Source: Phytohabitans maris
GTDB taxonomy: Bacteria > Actinomycetota > Actinomycetes > Mycobacteriales > Micromonosporaceae
DNA: 64,000 bases
Direction of reading: 5' to 3'
Assembly: GCF_031085175.1 (NCBI RefSeq)
Contig: NZ_JAVHUY010000036.1
Coordinates: forward strand, 1 to 64,000
This document shows, piece by piece, positions 33,429 to 42,891 of the stretch. Made by a program: the position numbers and the translations under genes. Numbering within the stretch: the stretch's first letter is position 1; each line of letters opens with the position of its first letter. The notes beneath the pieces are model-generated. The model was not told the origin of the DNA. It made no database searches and was given only the letters and a program-made list of their open reading frames with translations.

Positions 33429-34052
33429 ACCCTTGGCGTACTCGGGGCCGTAGTGCTTTTCCAGCACCTCGATCGGATCGTCGGGGCGCTCGACGCACTG
33501 GACGATCCTGGCCCGCGAGGGCAGCGCGTCCGGGTCCCAGGTCTCCGGCCGCCACAGCTTCGAACGCATGAACGCCTTGGCGCAGTGGAAGAAAACCTGG
33601 TCGATCTCGACCACGAGCGCCAGCCGCGGCCGATGCCCCTTGACCACCATCTCGTCGAAGAACGGCGCGTCCCGCACCAGCCGCGCCCGGCCGTTGATAC
33701 GCAGCGTGTCGCCCCGCCCGGGCACCAGGTACACCAAGCCGACGTGCGGATTGCTCAACACGTTGCGAAAGCCGTCGAGGCGGCGGTTGCCCGGCCGGTC
33801 CGGGATGGCGATCGTGGTGTCGTCGAGTACGAGCGTGAAGCCGGCCGGATCACCCTTCGGCGAGACGTCGCAGTTACCCTCCGCGTCCGCGGTGGCAATG
33901 AGGCAAAACGGCGAGGCCGCCAGCCACTGCCGGTGCACGTCCTGCAACGCCGTGCGCACCTTGTCGACCACGGCCGCCGTGGGCGCGCCGCCGACGATCT
34001 CGTTGAGCTCCTCGTCCGACGTGACCTCGACCAGCCCGTCCAGCACCGTCAT
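33420..34052 (-). CDS. Pyridoxamine-5'-phosphate-oxidase-family (FMN-binding) protein
   Basis: A 210-residue split-barrel flavin-binding protein. NCDVSPKGDPAGF and NPHVGLVYLVPGRGDTLRING are hallmark segments of the general stress/PNPOx-like family whose members bind FMN or F420. The C-terminal AFMRSKLWRPETWDPDALPS is typical of the MSMEG_1061-like subgroup. Reaction unknown. Its ATG overlaps the preceding acetyltransferase stop as ATGA. Confidence 0.8.
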   Translation of the reverse strand: MTVLDGLVEVTSDEELNEIVGGAPTAAVVDKVRTALQDVHRQWLAASPFCLIATADAEGNCDVSPKGDPAGFTLVLDDTTIAIPDRPGNRRLDGFRNVLSNPHVGLVYLVPGRGDTLRINGRARLVRDAPFFDEMVVKGHRPRLALVVEIDQVFFHCAKAFMRSKLWRPETWDPDALPSRARIVQCVERPDDPIEVLEKHYGPEYAKGLY

Positions 34053-34384
34053 TGACCGACCTCCCCGTTGTCCGCGGGCAGCTCGAAGCGGGCCCGCTGG
34101 TCGAGCGGCACCAGGTCCAGGTACTCGTGGTGCCGCGAGATGTACCGGCGGACGAACGGGCAGAACGGCAGCACCGCCGCCCCCTGCGCCCGGGCCGCGT
34201 CGAGCGCGCCGCGCACGAGCACCGAGCCCAGGCCCCGCCCCTCGAACCGCTCGTCGATCTCGGTATGGGTGAAGGAGATCGTGGCCCCGTTCCGCCGGTA
34301 CGCCGCGAAGCCCGCCGCCTCCCCGTCGACCAGCACCTCGAACCGGTTGGCCGGCGCGTCCTCCACCACTACAGCGTCACTCAT
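34049..34384 (-). CDS. Small GNAT (YjdJ-type) N-acetyltransferase
   Basis: A 111-residue minimal acetyltransferase with the CoA loop FEGRGLGSVLVRGAL (about residues 47-61) and the conserved CPFVRRYISRHHEYLDLVP near the end, as in Gcn5-related enzymes of the YjdJ/Acetyltransf_CG type. Target unknown. Coupled to the downstream flavin protein by ATGA. Confidence 0.82.
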   Translation of the reverse strand: MSDAVVVEDAPANRFEVLVDGEAAGFAAYRRNGATISFTHTEIDERFEGRGLGSVLVRGALDAARAQGAAVLPFCPFVRRYISRHHEYLDLVPLDQRARFELPADNGEVGQ

Positions 34385-34454
34385 GCCCCCGATTCTCCCC
34401 CACGTCGTTCGGGCGTCAGCCTCCTGTCACCTGGCGGCGCGAGGCTGGTCTCCT

Positions 34455-34883
34455 ATGAAGAGCGCCGGTGTCGCGGCCCGGGTCCTGGCGACCGTCGCCG
34501 GGCTGGCGCTGCTGTTGGCGGGCACCTTCTGGGGGTCGGACGACGACTTTCCGTTCGCGCCGTTCCGGATGTACGCGGGCGTCAACCCGCCGGACGACGA
34601 CGCGCCGGACCCGCGGGTGGAGGGCACGCTCGCGACCGGTACGCCCGTCCCGCTCGGCCAGGTCGAGACCGGCATCCGGCGGGCCGAGGTGGAGGCCAAG
34701 CAGGAGCGGTACCTGGCCGAGCCGGCCCTGCTCGCGGAGATCGCCGAGGCGTACGCCCGGCGGCACCCGGGCGGGCCGGCCGTGGTCGAGGTACGCCTGG
34801 TCATGCGGTGGCACGAGATCCGGGACAGCCGCCCGACCGGCCACCACCGCGACGAGGTCCTCGCGGTGTGGCGGGCGCCGTGA
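34455..34883 (+). CDS. Membrane-anchored protein of unknown function, 142 residues
   Basis: One N-terminal hydrophobic segment (VAARVLATVAGLALLLAGTF) anchors a soluble extracellular domain that begins FPFAPFRMYAG and ends with a Arg/His-rich tail. No catalytic motif is recognised. Its stop overlaps the start of the mannosyltransferase as GTGA, so it may be a co-expressed partner of that enzyme. Confidence 0.6.
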   Translation: MKSAGVAARVLATVAGLALLLAGTFWGSDDDFPFAPFRMYAGVNPPDDDAPDPRVEGTLATGTPVPLGQVETGIRRAEVEAKQERYLAEPALLAEIAEAYARRHPGGPAVVEVRLVMRWHEIRDSRPTGHHRDEVLAVWRAP

Positions 34884-36283
34884 CGGTCACCCGGTGGGGC
34901 GGGTTCGCCGCCGCCGCGCTCCTGGCCGCGGGCTCGTACACCGCGGGCGCCCTCCCGGGCGGCGACCCGGGTGCCGCCCTGCGCCGCTCCGGCCTCGGCG
35001 CGACCCCGCTGCCGTTCCAGATCGGGTTGGCCGCCTGCCTGGTGGGGCTGGCCGGGCTGGTCGCGGCCTGGTGGCGGCTCGGCGCGACGGTACGGGCCGG
35101 CGAGGTGGGCGGCCGCGCGCTGGCGGTCACCGGCGCGCTGTGGACGCTGCCGCTGCTCGTGGCCGCGCCGCTGGGCAGCCGCGACGTCTACTCGTACGCC
35201 TGCCAGGGCTGGCTGTACGCGAGCGGCGCCGACCCGTACGCGCTCGGTCCCGCCGAGGGTGGATGCCCGTGGGTGGCGGCGGTGGCGCCGGTGTGGCAGG
35301 ACGCGACCGCGCCGTACGGTCCGGTGGCGATCGCCCTCGCCGCCGCCGCGGCCTCGGCCGGCGGCGGCCTGCTCGGGACGGCCGGCCTGCTACGGCTGGT
35401 CGCGGTCGCCGGGGTGGTGCTGGCCGCCGTCGCCCTGCCCCGGCTGGCGCGCTCCTGCGGCGTGGAGCCGGCCCGCGCCGCCTGGCTCGGGGTGTGCACG
35501 CCGCTCGTGGCCGTACACGCGATCGCCGGCGCGCACCACGACGCGCTCGTCGCCGGCCTCGTGTTGGCCGCACTGGCCGCCGCGCCCCGCCGGCCCGCGG
35601 GTGCCGGCCTGCTGCTCGGGCTGGCGGTGGCGGTCAAGGTGACCGCGGTGGTGGCGCTGCCGTTCGCCGTGTTGCTGGTGGCCGCCCCGGTGCGGCGGTG
35701 GCTGCTCGGCGGCACGGCCGCTGCCGCCTTCGCCGCCGTGTCGTTGGCGACCGGGCTCGGCGTCGGCTGGGTCGCGGCCGTCTCCGGGACCACCGACCAG
35801 ACACAGTGGACATCCCTGCCGACCGGGGTCGGGATGAGCGTCGGCTACGTGCTGCGCGGCTTCGGCGCCGGCGCGGGCGCGGACGACGCGGTGCTCGCCG
35901 CTCGCCTGTCCGGCCTCGGGCTCCTCGCGCTCGCCCTGGCCGCGCTCGCCACCGGCGCCTGGCGGCGGCGCACCCAACCCCGCACGGTGGTCCTGCACTG
36001 CGGCGCCGCCCTCGCCGCGCTCGCGCTGCTCTCCCCGGTCTTCTACCCCTGGTACGCCCTCACCGCCCTGGCCGTGCTCGCCGTGGCGGCGCAGGCCCCG
36101 GTGCGCCGCTGGCTGGCGGTCGCCACCGGCGCGCTCGCGTTCCTCACCCTGCCGAACGGGCTGGGCGTCGCCGCGCTCACCAAGCTCCCCGGCGCCTTCT
36201 TCGACCTGGCCCTCGCCGTCGTCGTGGCCTGGCTCTGGCTGCGCCCGCAGCTCTCCCGACGCCTTTCCGGCGTCCGGGTGTGA
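34880..36283 (+). CDS. Polyprenol-phosphomannose-dependent mannosyltransferase, MptB-type
   Basis: A 467-residue GT-C membrane glycosyltransferase with about 12-13 membrane segments. The first external loop GSRDVYSYACQGWLYASGA carries the acidic Asp typical of the family, followed by DPYALGPAEGGCPW. It likely adds alpha-1,6-mannose to lipomannan-type glycolipids using the polyprenol-phosphate-mannose made by the GT2 enzyme at 28.8 kb. MptA- or MptB-type assignment rests on overall resemblance. The GTG overlaps the upstream stop. Confidence 0.75.
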   Translation: MTVTRWGGFAAAALLAAGSYTAGALPGGDPGAALRRSGLGATPLPFQIGLAACLVGLAGLVAAWWRLGATVRAGEVGGRALAVTGALWTLPLLVAAPLGSRDVYSYACQGWLYASGADPYALGPAEGGCPWVAAVAPVWQDATAPYGPVAIALAAAAASAGGGLLGTAGLLRLVAVAGVVLAAVALPRLARSCGVEPARAAWLGVCTPLVAVHAIAGAHHDALVAGLVLAALAAAPRRPAGAGLLLGLAVAVKVTAVVALPFAVLLVAAPVRRWLLGGTAAAAFAAVSLATGLGVGWVAAVSGTTDQTQWTSLPTGVGMSVGYVLRGFGAGAGADDAVLAARLSGLGLLALALAALATGAWRRRTQPRTVVLHCGAALAALALLSPVFYPWYALTALAVLAVAAQAPVRRWLAVATGALAFLTLPNGLGVAALTKLPGAFFDLALAVVVAWLWLRPQLSRRLSGVRV

Positions 36284-36321
36284 ATCGGGCTCCGGCATGC
36301 GTCTCGCACCGGTCCCCGCCC

Positions 36322-36375
36322 GTGATCGAAGCTCCCGCCAAGTCGCTAGAACGACGTGAGGGGAGCTTTGATCAC
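36322..36375. repeat. Hairpin repeat (GTGATCGAAGCTCCC family) between convergent genes
   Basis: gtgatcgaagctccc (36322-36336) and gggagctttgatcac (36361-36375) pair with one wobble, and gtcg/cgac pairs inside. It lies between the mannosyltransferase and the histidine kinase, overlapping the kinase stop. The same right arm is found next to the IS at 996-1010, so this is a dispersed terminator-like repeat. Confidence 0.7.
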
Positions 36376-37544
36376 CGTGGGGCGGCGGGGAGGGTGACCG
36401 TGACGACCAGGCCGCCGCCGTCGCGCGGGCGGGCGGTCGCCTCGCCGCCGTGCGCCCGGGCCACCGCGCGCACGATCGACAGCCCCAGGCCGGCGCCGGG
36501 TGCCGAGCCGAGCCGGTCGCCATCCAGCCGGTGGAACGGCTCGAAGAGGCGCGGCACCTCGTACGGCGGCACGACCGGGCCGGTGTTGCTGACCACCAGC
36601 ACGGCGGAGCCGTCCGGCAGGGTGTCGCTGGTGATGCCGACCCAGCCGTCGGCGGGCACGTTGTAGCGGATGCCGTTCTCCACGAGGTTTTGCACCAGGC
36701 GCTCCAGCAGCACGGAGTTGCCGGCCGTGGGCGCCGAGCCGGCCTCGGTGAGGATCGTCACCTGGCCCTGCTTGGCCTGCTCCGCCACGTGTTCGACGAT
36801 GTCCACGAGGTCCACATAGGAGCGTTCCACGACCTCGCGCTCGGAGCGGGCCAGCACGAGCAGCCCGTCGAGCAGCCGCTCGTGGCGTCCGTTGATCTCC
36901 AGCAGCGTCTCGCCCAGCTGCCGTACCTCCAGCGAGGCGCTGCGCCGGTGCACGGCCACCTCCAGCAGCGCCCGGTTGAGCGTCAGCGGGGTACGCAGCT
37001 CGTGCGAGGCGTTCGCCACGAAGCGCCGCTGGCCGTCGAAGGACTGGTCCAGCCGTTCCAGCATCACGTCGAACGTGTCGGCCAGCCGCTTCACCTCGTC
37101 GTGCGGGCCGTCCAGCGCGATCCGCTCGTGCAGGCCGCGGTCGGCGGCCGGGGCGTCGGCGATCCGCGCGGCCGTCTCGGTCATCCGCTGCAGCGGCTGG
37201 AGCAGCCGGCCGGCGATGAGCCAGCCCAGCGCGGTCGCCGCGACGCCGGCCAGCACCAGCGCGATCCCGCCCTGGGTGAGCAGCGCGTCCAGCGCGTCGT
37301 CCCAGGTGTTTTCGACGACCTTCGACTCGACCACGCCACCGACGGGGCCCTCGCCCGGGCCCGGAGTCGCCGGCGCCTCCACCCCGCCGTTGAACGTGAC
37401 CCGCTGGTCGGGGTCGGGGATCCGCTGGGCGAGCAGCGCGTACGTGACGCCGAGCAGCAGCACCCCGGCCACGAGGAAAAGCCCGCCGTAGACGAGGGTC
37501 AGCCGGGCGCGGATGGTGAGCCGGGAGAGTCGGGTGAGCTTCAC
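36372..37544 (-). CDS. HAMP-type sensor histidine kinase
   Basis: A 390-residue inner-membrane kinase. Two membrane segments (about 14-38 and 92-112) bracket a short external domain; HAMP follows (about 113-175). The acceptor His is in VANASHELRTPLTL (about 184), and the HATPase has NLVENGIRYN, a G1-type box and GAGLGLSIVRAVARAHGG. The GTG overlaps the response-regulator stop. The system faces the efflux operon at 38.4-41.9 kb and probably controls it. Confidence 0.9.
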   Translation of the reverse strand: MKLTRLSRLTIRARLTLVYGGLFLVAGVLLLGVTYALLAQRIPDPDQRVTFNGGVEAPATPGPGEGPVGGVVESKVVENTWDDALDALLTQGGIALVLAGVAATALGWLIAGRLLQPLQRMTETAARIADAPAADRGLHERIALDGPHDEVKRLADTFDVMLERLDQSFDGQRRFVANASHELRTPLTLNRALLEVAVHRRSASLEVRQLGETLLEINGRHERLLDGLLVLARSEREVVERSYVDLVDIVEHVAEQAKQGQVTILTEAGSAPTAGNSVLLERLVQNLVENGIRYNVPADGWVGITSDTLPDGSAVLVVSNTGPVVPPYEVPRLFEPFHRLDGDRLGSAPGAGLGLSIVRAVARAHGGEATARPRDGGGLVVTVTLPAAPR

Positions 37545-38197
37545 GGGATCCGGTACCCCACTCCCGGGTCGGTGAGCACGACGGGCGGGTCGCCGAGCTT
37601 GCGGCGCAGCTTGAGGATCGTCATCCGCACCGCGTGGGTGAACGGGTCGGCATGCTCGTCCCACGCCTTCTCCAGCAGAAGCTCGGCGGAGACGGCCGCA
37701 CCCTCGGCCCGCAGCAGCTCGGCCAGCACCGCGAACTCCTTGCGCGACAGCGGGACGTACCGCCCGTTCCGGTACACCTCGCGCCGGTGCAGGTCGAGCC
37801 GGATCCCGGCGCGCTGGAGCACCGGCGGGGCGGCCGGGCGGGAGCGGCGGCCGAGCGCCACGACCCGGGCGGCCAGCTCCGGGAAGGCGAACGGCTTGGG
37901 CAGGTAGTCGTCGGCGCCGAGGCTCAGCCCGGCGACCCGGTCGTCGATCTCGGCGGAGGCGGTGAGCATCAGCACCCGTACCGGGGACTCGCCGGCCACG
38001 ATCGCGCGGCACACGTCGTCGCCGTGCACCACCGGCAGGTCGCGGTCGAGCACCACCACGTCGTAGTCGTTGACGTCGATCCGTTCGAGCGCGGACCCGC
38101 CGTCGTGCACGACGTCGACCGCGTGCGCGTCGCCGCGCAGCCACTCGGCCACGGCGCCGGCGAGCAGCGGCTCGTCCTCGACCACCAGGATCCGCAT
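37541..38197 (-). CDS. OmpR-family response regulator
   Basis: A 218-residue regulator: receiver domain with EDEP and phospho-Asp in VVLDRDLPVVHGDD (about residue 51), Lys in PKPFAF, and a winged-helix output domain ending DDPPVVLTDPGVGYRIP. The start at 38197 (MRILVVEDE) is chosen; a GTG six codons upstream is possible. It pairs with the downstream kinase (GTGA overlap). Confidence 0.9.
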   Translation of the reverse strand: MRILVVEDEPLLAGAVAEWLRGDAHAVDVVHDGGSALERIDVNDYDVVVLDRDLPVVHGDDVCRAIVAGESPVRVLMLTASAEIDDRVAGLSLGADDYLPKPFAFPELAARVVALGRRSRPAAPPVLQRAGIRLDLHRREVYRNGRYVPLSRKEFAVLAELLRAEGAAVSAELLLEKAWDEHADPFTHAVRMTILKLRRKLGDPPVVLTDPGVGYRIP

Positions 38198-38368
38198 ACC
38201 CCCATGGTGACCCACGGTGATGTCACTTCGGCGTCATCGTTTTCGGAAACGCCCGCGTGATCCCCGCCCCGCTCTACTCGGCCATGGCGGCCGGATGGCC
38301 CGGCCGCCGCCATCCAAAGACGGCCGGGGGACAAGACGGCCAGGGACAAGGACGGTCAGGGAGAGATC

Positions 38369-38938
38369 ATGCGGATCAGGACAGGCGTCGTGCTCGGGCT
38401 GCTGGTGGCCCTGAGCGCGGCCGGCTGCGGCGGCGGGGACAGCGGCGACCAGGTGGCCACGGCCGGCGGCAAGACCCCGGAGGCCACGGCGAGCGCCGAG
38501 CCGGCCGGCGCAGACGAGAAGGACGCGATCCTCGCGTACTCGAAGTGCATGCGCGAGAACGGCGTACCGGAGTTTCCCGACCCGGAGGTGGGCGAGGGCG
38601 GCGAGTTCCGGCTGGCGCTGCCCGAGGGGGTCGACAAGGCGAAGGTCGACGCCGCCCAGGCGAAGTGCAAGAAGTACATGCCGAACGGTGGCGAACCGCA
38701 GAAGGTCGATCCGGAGCGGCTCGAGCAGATGCGCAAGTACGCCAAGTGCATGCGGGAGAACGGCGTTCCCAAGTTTCCGGACCCGCAGGAGGGCGGCGCC
38801 GGCTTCCAGATCAACGGTGACGAGGTCGGCGACCCGAACAGCGCGGCGTTCCGGGCGGCCGAGGAGAAGTGCCGCTCGGTGCTGCCGGACGGGCCGGGTG
38901 GCGGCCCGAAGACGACCACCGAACGGAAGGAGTCGTGA
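38369..38938 (+). CDS. Lipoprotein with a duplicated Cys motif, partner of an efflux system
   Basis: A 189-residue secreted lipoprotein (lipobox SAAGC). The mature part carries two copies of a segment with the pattern KCMRENGVPxFPDP, about 64 residues apart, each followed by a second Cys (KCKK and KCRS). Paired cysteines could form disulfides in the cell envelope. No family name is recognised. Its stop overlaps the HlyD gene start as GTGA, so it is the first member of an envelope efflux operon. Confidence 0.7.
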   Translation: MRIRTGVVLGLLVALSAAGCGGGDSGDQVATAGGKTPEATASAEPAGADEKDAILAYSKCMRENGVPEFPDPEVGEGGEFRLALPEGVDKAKVDAAQAKCKKYMPNGGEPQKVDPERLEQMRKYAKCMRENGVPKFPDPQEGGAGFQINGDEVGDPNSAAFRAAEEKCRSVLPDGPGGGPKTTTERKES

Positions 38939-40011
38939 GCGGGCGGCGACGGCGGCGGACCGGCCGGGTGGCGGTCGCGGCGGGCGTGGTGGTGGTCGCC
39001 GGCGCGGTGGCCGCCACCGGGTTCGGCCTCGGCCTGCCGGGCGGCGACGCGCCCAGCGAGGCGAGCAGCGACCTGCCGCCGGCCACCGCCGAGGTGACCC
39101 GGCAGACGCTGGTGGACACCCAGGCCGAGAGCGGCGAGCTCGGGTACGGGGCGACGATCTCGGCGGCCGCCCGCTCGGGCGGGACGGTGACGGGCCTGCC
39201 GGCGACGGGGTCGACGGTCGAACGGGGGCAGGCCCTCTACCGGCTGGACAACGCGCCGGTCGTCCTGCTGTACGGGTCGCTGCCGGCGTACCGGGCGCTC
39301 GCGGTGGGCACGGAGGGCGCGGACGTCACCCAGTTCGAGAAAAACCTCAAGGCCCTCGGGTACGGCGGGTTCACGGTCGACGACGAATACTCCGGCGCGA
39401 CCGCCGAGGCGGTGAAGGAGTGGCAGGAGGACCTCGGCCTGCCGGAGACCGGGACGGTGGAGCTGGGCCGGGTGGTCTTCGCCGCCGGCGAGGTGCGGGT
39501 CGACAGCCACGACGCCGAGGTGGGCGAGGCCGTCCAGCCCGGCACGGCCGTCGTCTCCTACACGGGTACCGCGCGCGTGGTCACCGTCGAGCTTGAGGTC
39601 GCCGACCAGCGGCTGGCCCGCAAGGGCGCGGCCGTCACGGTCACGCTGCCGGACGGCACGGAGACCCGCGGCAAGATCACGAAGACCGAGCTGGTCATCA
39701 AGCCGGCCGAGGGGCAGGAGCCGGCCTCGACCACAGTGGAGGTGACCATCGGTGTCGACGACGCCAAGGCGGTGGCCGGCCTCGACCAGGCGACCGTGGA
39801 CGTGGCGTTCACCGCCTCCCAGCGGGAGAACGTGCTCACCGTCCCGGTCGCCGCGCTGCTCGCGCTCGCCGAGGGCGGTTACGGGGTACAGGTCGTGGAG
39901 GGGGCGGCCACCCGGATCGTGGCGGTGGAGACCGGCATGTTCGCCACCGGCCGGGTGGAGATCTCCGGCGACGGGATCGCCGAGGGCGTGACCGTGGGGA
40001 TGCCGTCGTGA
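38935..40011 (+). CDS. HlyD/MacA-type efflux adaptor with peptidoglycan-binding domain
   Basis: A 358-residue envelope adaptor: one N-terminal membrane anchor ([20 protein letters not shown]), a lipoyl/hairpin-like segment, a peptidoglycan-binding domain ([20 protein letters not shown] then [15 protein letters not shown], about 125-170) and a beta-barrel with [16 protein letters not shown]. It links the MacB-like pump below to the wall. GTG overlaps the upstream stop; its own stop overlaps the ATPase start. Confidence 0.82.
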   Translation: MSGRRRRRTGRVAVAAGVVVVAGAVAATGFGLGLPGGDAPSEASSDLPPATAEVTRQTLVDTQAESGELGYGATISAAARSGGTVTGLPATGSTVERGQALYRLDNAPVVLLYGSLPAYRALAVGTEGADVTQFEKNLKALGYGGFTVDDEYSGATAEAVKEWQEDLGLPETGTVELGRVVFAAGEVRVDSHDAEVGEAVQPGTAVVSYTGTARVVTVELEVADQRLARKGAAVTVTLPDGTETRGKITKTELVIKPAEGQEPASTTVEVTIGVDDAKAVAGLDQATVDVAFTASQRENVLTVPVAALLALAEGGYGVQVVEGAATRIVAVETGMFATGRVEISGDGIAEGVTVGMPS

Positions 40012-40709
40012 CGGCGTCACATGCAGCTCGTCGGAATGGGACCAAGCAAGCGCCTTCAGTGGTCGAGCTGGACGGGGTGACGAAGGAGTACGCCGGCGGC
40101 GTGGTCGCCGTGCGCGGCGTCTCGCTGACCGTCGGGTACGGCGAGGTGGCCGCGATCGTCGGCCCCTCCGGCTCGGGCAAGTCGACGATGCTGCACCTGA
40201 TCGGTACGCTCGACCGCCCCTCGGCCGGCACCGTCCGGATCGACGGGTACGACGTGGCCGCCCTCTCCGACCGCCAGCTCTCCGCGCTCCGGGCACGCCG
40301 GATCGGCTTCGTGTTCCAGCAGTTCCACCTCGCGAGTGGACAGTCCGCATTGGACAACGTCGCGGACGGGCTGCTCTACGCGGGCGTACCCCTGAAAGAG
40401 CGCAAGCGGCGCGCGGAGGCCGCGCTGGACCGGGTGGGGCTGGCGCACCGCCTGGACCACCGGCCGCACGAGCTCTCCGGCGGGGAACGGCAGCGGGTGG
40501 CGATCGCCCGCGCGGTGGCCGGCGAGCCCGCGCTGCTGCTCGCGGACGAGCCGACCGGCAACCTCGACTCCGCCGCCGGCGGCGGGGTGATGGCGCTGCT
40601 GCGCGAGCTGCACGCCTCGGGTACCACGGTGCTCGTCATCACCCACGACCGGGACATCGCGGCGAGCCTGCCCCGGCAGGTGTCCATGTTGGACGGGGCG
40701 GTGGTCTGA
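40008..40709 (+). CDS. MacB/LolD-type ABC transporter ATP-binding protein
   Basis: A 233-residue ATPase with Walker [11 protein letters not shown], signature [13 protein letters not shown], Walker [15 protein letters not shown] and H-loop VITHDRD. It powers the FtsX-type permease encoded next. The GTG start overlaps the adaptor stop; the N-terminal stretch before [14 protein letters not shown] is a short basic extension. Confidence 0.92.
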   Translation: MTASHAARRNGTKQAPSVVELDGVTKEYAGGVVAVRGVSLTVGYGEVAAIVGPSGSGKSTMLHLIGTLDRPSAGTVRIDGYDVAALSDRQLSALRARRIGFVFQQFHLASGQSALDNVADGLLYAGVPLKERKRRAEAALDRVGLAHRLDHRPHELSGGERQRVAIARAVAGEPALLLADEPTGNLDSAAGGGVMALLRELHASGTTVLVITHDRDIAASLPRQVSMLDGAVV

Positions 40710-41912
40710 GTGGCCACCGTGCTCTCCCCCGCCCGGCTGCGCCCCCGCGACGTGCTCCGGGTCGGCGGCGCCGGGCTGCGCACCCGGCCGCTGCGGGCGT
40801 TCCTCTCCGCGCTCGGCATCGCGATCGGCATCGCCGCGATGACCGCCGTGGTCGGCATCTCCTCGTCCAGCCGGGCCGAGCTCGACCGCGAGCTGGCCAC
40901 GCTCGGCACCAACCTGCTGACCGCCGGGCCGGGCAAGACGATCTTCGGTGGCGACGCGAAGCTGCCCACCGAGTCGGTGGCGATGGTCGCCCGGATCGGC
41001 CCGGTGAACGAGGTCGCCGCGACCGGAAAAGTACCGGATACGAAGGTCTACCGCAGCGACCGGATACCGGAGGCGGAGACCGGCGGCATGAGCGTGCAGG
41101 CGGCCCACCTCGACCTGCTCGGCACCGTCGGCGCCAAGCTCACCAGCGGCACCTGGCTGAACGCGGCCACGTCCCGCTACCCGGCGACCGTGCTGGGCGC
41201 GTCGGCGGCCCGCCGGCTCGGCATCGGCGCGGCCGGCCCGGACATCCAGGTGTCGGTGGGGGGTGTCTGGTTTACGGTCGTCGGGATCCTGGACGAGGTG
41301 CCGCTCGCGCCGGAGCTCGACAGCGCCGCGCTGGTCGGCTGGGCGGCGGCGGAGGGCTACCTGGACTTCGACGGCCACCCCACGACGCTGTACACCCGCT
41401 CGGACGACGCGGCCGTGGAGGCGGTCCGGGCGGTGCTCGCCGCGACCGCCAACCCGGAGTCGCCGAGCGAGGTCGAGGTCTCCCGCCCCTCCGACGCGCT
41501 GGAGGCGCAGCGGGCGACCGACCGGGCGTTCACCGGGCTGCTGCTCGGGCTCGGCGCGGTCGCGCTGCTCGTCGGCGGCGTCGGGGTGGCCAACACGATG
41601 GTCATCTCCGTGCTGGAACGGCGGGCGGAGATCGGCCTGCGCCGCTCGCTCGGCGCCACGCGGGGGCAGATCCGGGTCCAGTTCCTGGCCGAGTCGCTGC
41701 TGCTGTCGGCGCTCGGCGGGGCGGGCGGGGTGGTGCTCGGCATCGCGGTCACGACCGTGTACGCCAGCACCCGCTCGTGGCCCTCGGTGGTACCGGCCTG
41801 GGCGATGGCCGGCGGGGTGGGCGCCACGCTCCTGATCGGGGCGGTCGCCGGCCTCTACCCGGCGATCCGGGCCGCCCGCCTCGCACCGACGGAGGCCCTG
41901 GCCACGCCCTGA
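40710..41912 (+). CDS. MacB/FtsX-type ABC transporter permease
   Basis: A 400-residue permease: TM1 near residue 25-50, a large external MacB-PCD domain (about 55-270) and three C-terminal segments with GGVGVANTMVISVLERRAEIGL (partly quoted) and RSLGATRGQIRVQFL, hallmark of the FtsX family. Together with the lipoprotein, HlyD and ATPase it forms a type-VII-like tripartite export machine for peptides, antibiotics or lipoproteins; substrate unknown. Downstream is a strong hairpin. Confidence 0.9.
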   Translation: MATVLSPARLRPRDVLRVGGAGLRTRPLRAFLSALGIAIGIAAMTAVVGISSSSRAELDRELATLGTNLLTAGPGKTIFGGDAKLPTESVAMVARIGPVNEVAATGKVPDTKVYRSDRIPEAETGGMSVQAAHLDLLGTVGAKLTSGTWLNAATSRYPATVLGASAARRLGIGAAGPDIQVSVGGVWFTVVGILDEVPLAPELDSAALVGWAAAEGYLDFDGHPTTLYTRSDDAAVEAVRAVLAATANPESPSEVEVSRPSDALEAQRATDRAFTGLLLGLGAVALLVGGVGVANTMVISVLERRAEIGLRRSLGATRGQIRVQFLAESLLLSALGGAGGVVLGIAVTTVYASTRSWPSVVPAWAMAGGVGATLLIGAVAGLYPAIRAARLAPTEALATP

Positions 41913-41921
41913 GTCGCGGAT

Positions 41922-41955
41922 GGCGCCGTGCCGCGCTCGTCAGCGGCGCGGCGCC
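41922..41955. terminator. Bidirectional hairpin between convergent genes
   Basis: ggcgccgtgccgc (41922-41934) pairs with gcggcgcggcgcc (41943-41955) with one G-T wobble. It follows the permease and extends into the last codons of the leftward STAS-ATPase gene. Confidence 0.75.
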
Positions 41956-42683
41956 TGGTCGAGCATGGCCCAGACGACCTTGCCGCCCTCGGTGGGCAGG
42001 CTCCCCCAGTGGCGGGAGACCGCGTCGACGAGGGCCAGGCCGCGGCCGGCGAGGGCGGTGTGCGAGACGTCCCGGCGGAGCACGGGCTCGACCGGGCTGC
42101 CGTCCCGTACGGCGATGTGCAGGTAGGGGTCACGCAGGGAGAGCCGGAGGGTCATCATCGTGTGCGCGTGCGCGACCACGTTGTTGACGAACTCGGTCAC
42201 GACCGTGCACGCCGGCCCCACCAGGCCCGGCACCTCCCACTGGAAACACACCTCGGTGGCGAGCTCGCGGGCCCGACGGCCGGCGCCCACCACCGGGAGC
42301 AGCTCCTCGCTGACCGAGGGCGCCGCCGAGCCGGGCTCGAGCGAGCGCACCGCGTCGGCCAGGCTGGGCAGCACGGGCAGCTCGCAGTCGAACGCGCGGC
42401 GCTGCAGGAACTCGGCCGCGTCCGCCTGGGGCGCGCAGAGCACGAGGGGTACGGCCGGCCAGCGCTCCGCCTGCCGGGCCACGGCGAGGAAGACCGAGAG
42501 CGCACTCGGATCGGCCAGGCGCATCTCGGACAGGTCGACGAAAACCGCCTCCGGCTGCTCGGCCAGGCACTTGATCAGAGCCGACCGCACCGCGACCGCG
42601 CCCATGCCGTCCAGGACGCCCACGACGCGCGCGACCGCGTACGCCTGGCGATCGTCGATCAGACACTGGACGGCTGTCGGCAT
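41940..42683 (-). CDS. STAS-HATPase fusion protein (anti-sigma kinase with its own STAS domain)
   Basis: A 247-residue fusion. The N-terminal STAS domain (about 1-105) includes LIKCLAEQPEAVFVDLSEM and LADPSALSVFLAVA, where Ser takes the phospho-site. The C-terminal HATPase (about 125-247) has an intact N-box TEFVNNVVAHA and G2-type loop AGRGLALVDAV, so ATP binding is expected. STAS proteins and HATPase anti-sigma factors are normally separate partners; here both are in one chain. The start at 42683 (MPTAVQC) has GAGG 5-8 nt upstream. It diverges from the STAS/sigma operon and likely regulates it. Confidence 0.8.
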   Translation of the reverse strand: MPTAVQCLIDDRQAYAVARVVGVLDGMGAVAVRSALIKCLAEQPEAVFVDLSEMRLADPSALSVFLAVARQAERWPAVPLVLCAPQADAAEFLQRRAFDCELPVLPSLADAVRSLEPGSAAPSVSEELLPVVGAGRRARELATEVCFQWEVPGLVGPACTVVTEFVNNVVAHAHTMMTLRLSLRDPYLHIAVRDGSPVEPVLRRDVSHTALAGRGLALVDAVSRHWGSLPTEGGKVVWAMLDQAPRR

Positions 42684-42891
42684 GGCACCTCGTTGTCCGC
42701 AGGGGGCCCTCAAGCGAGGTTACCCGCCGTTCGCCCAGGAAAACCGTGATCACTGTGGGTTAGCAGGGCCGCTGGCGCCAGCCACCGATCACCAAAAGGT
42801 GACGATACGCGGAGGCTCGCGGCGGGTCCTGACTCAACGGGCGTTACGGCCGAGCGGTCCTCGGGTACGGTCCCTTGCGGAGGGTTGGTCG

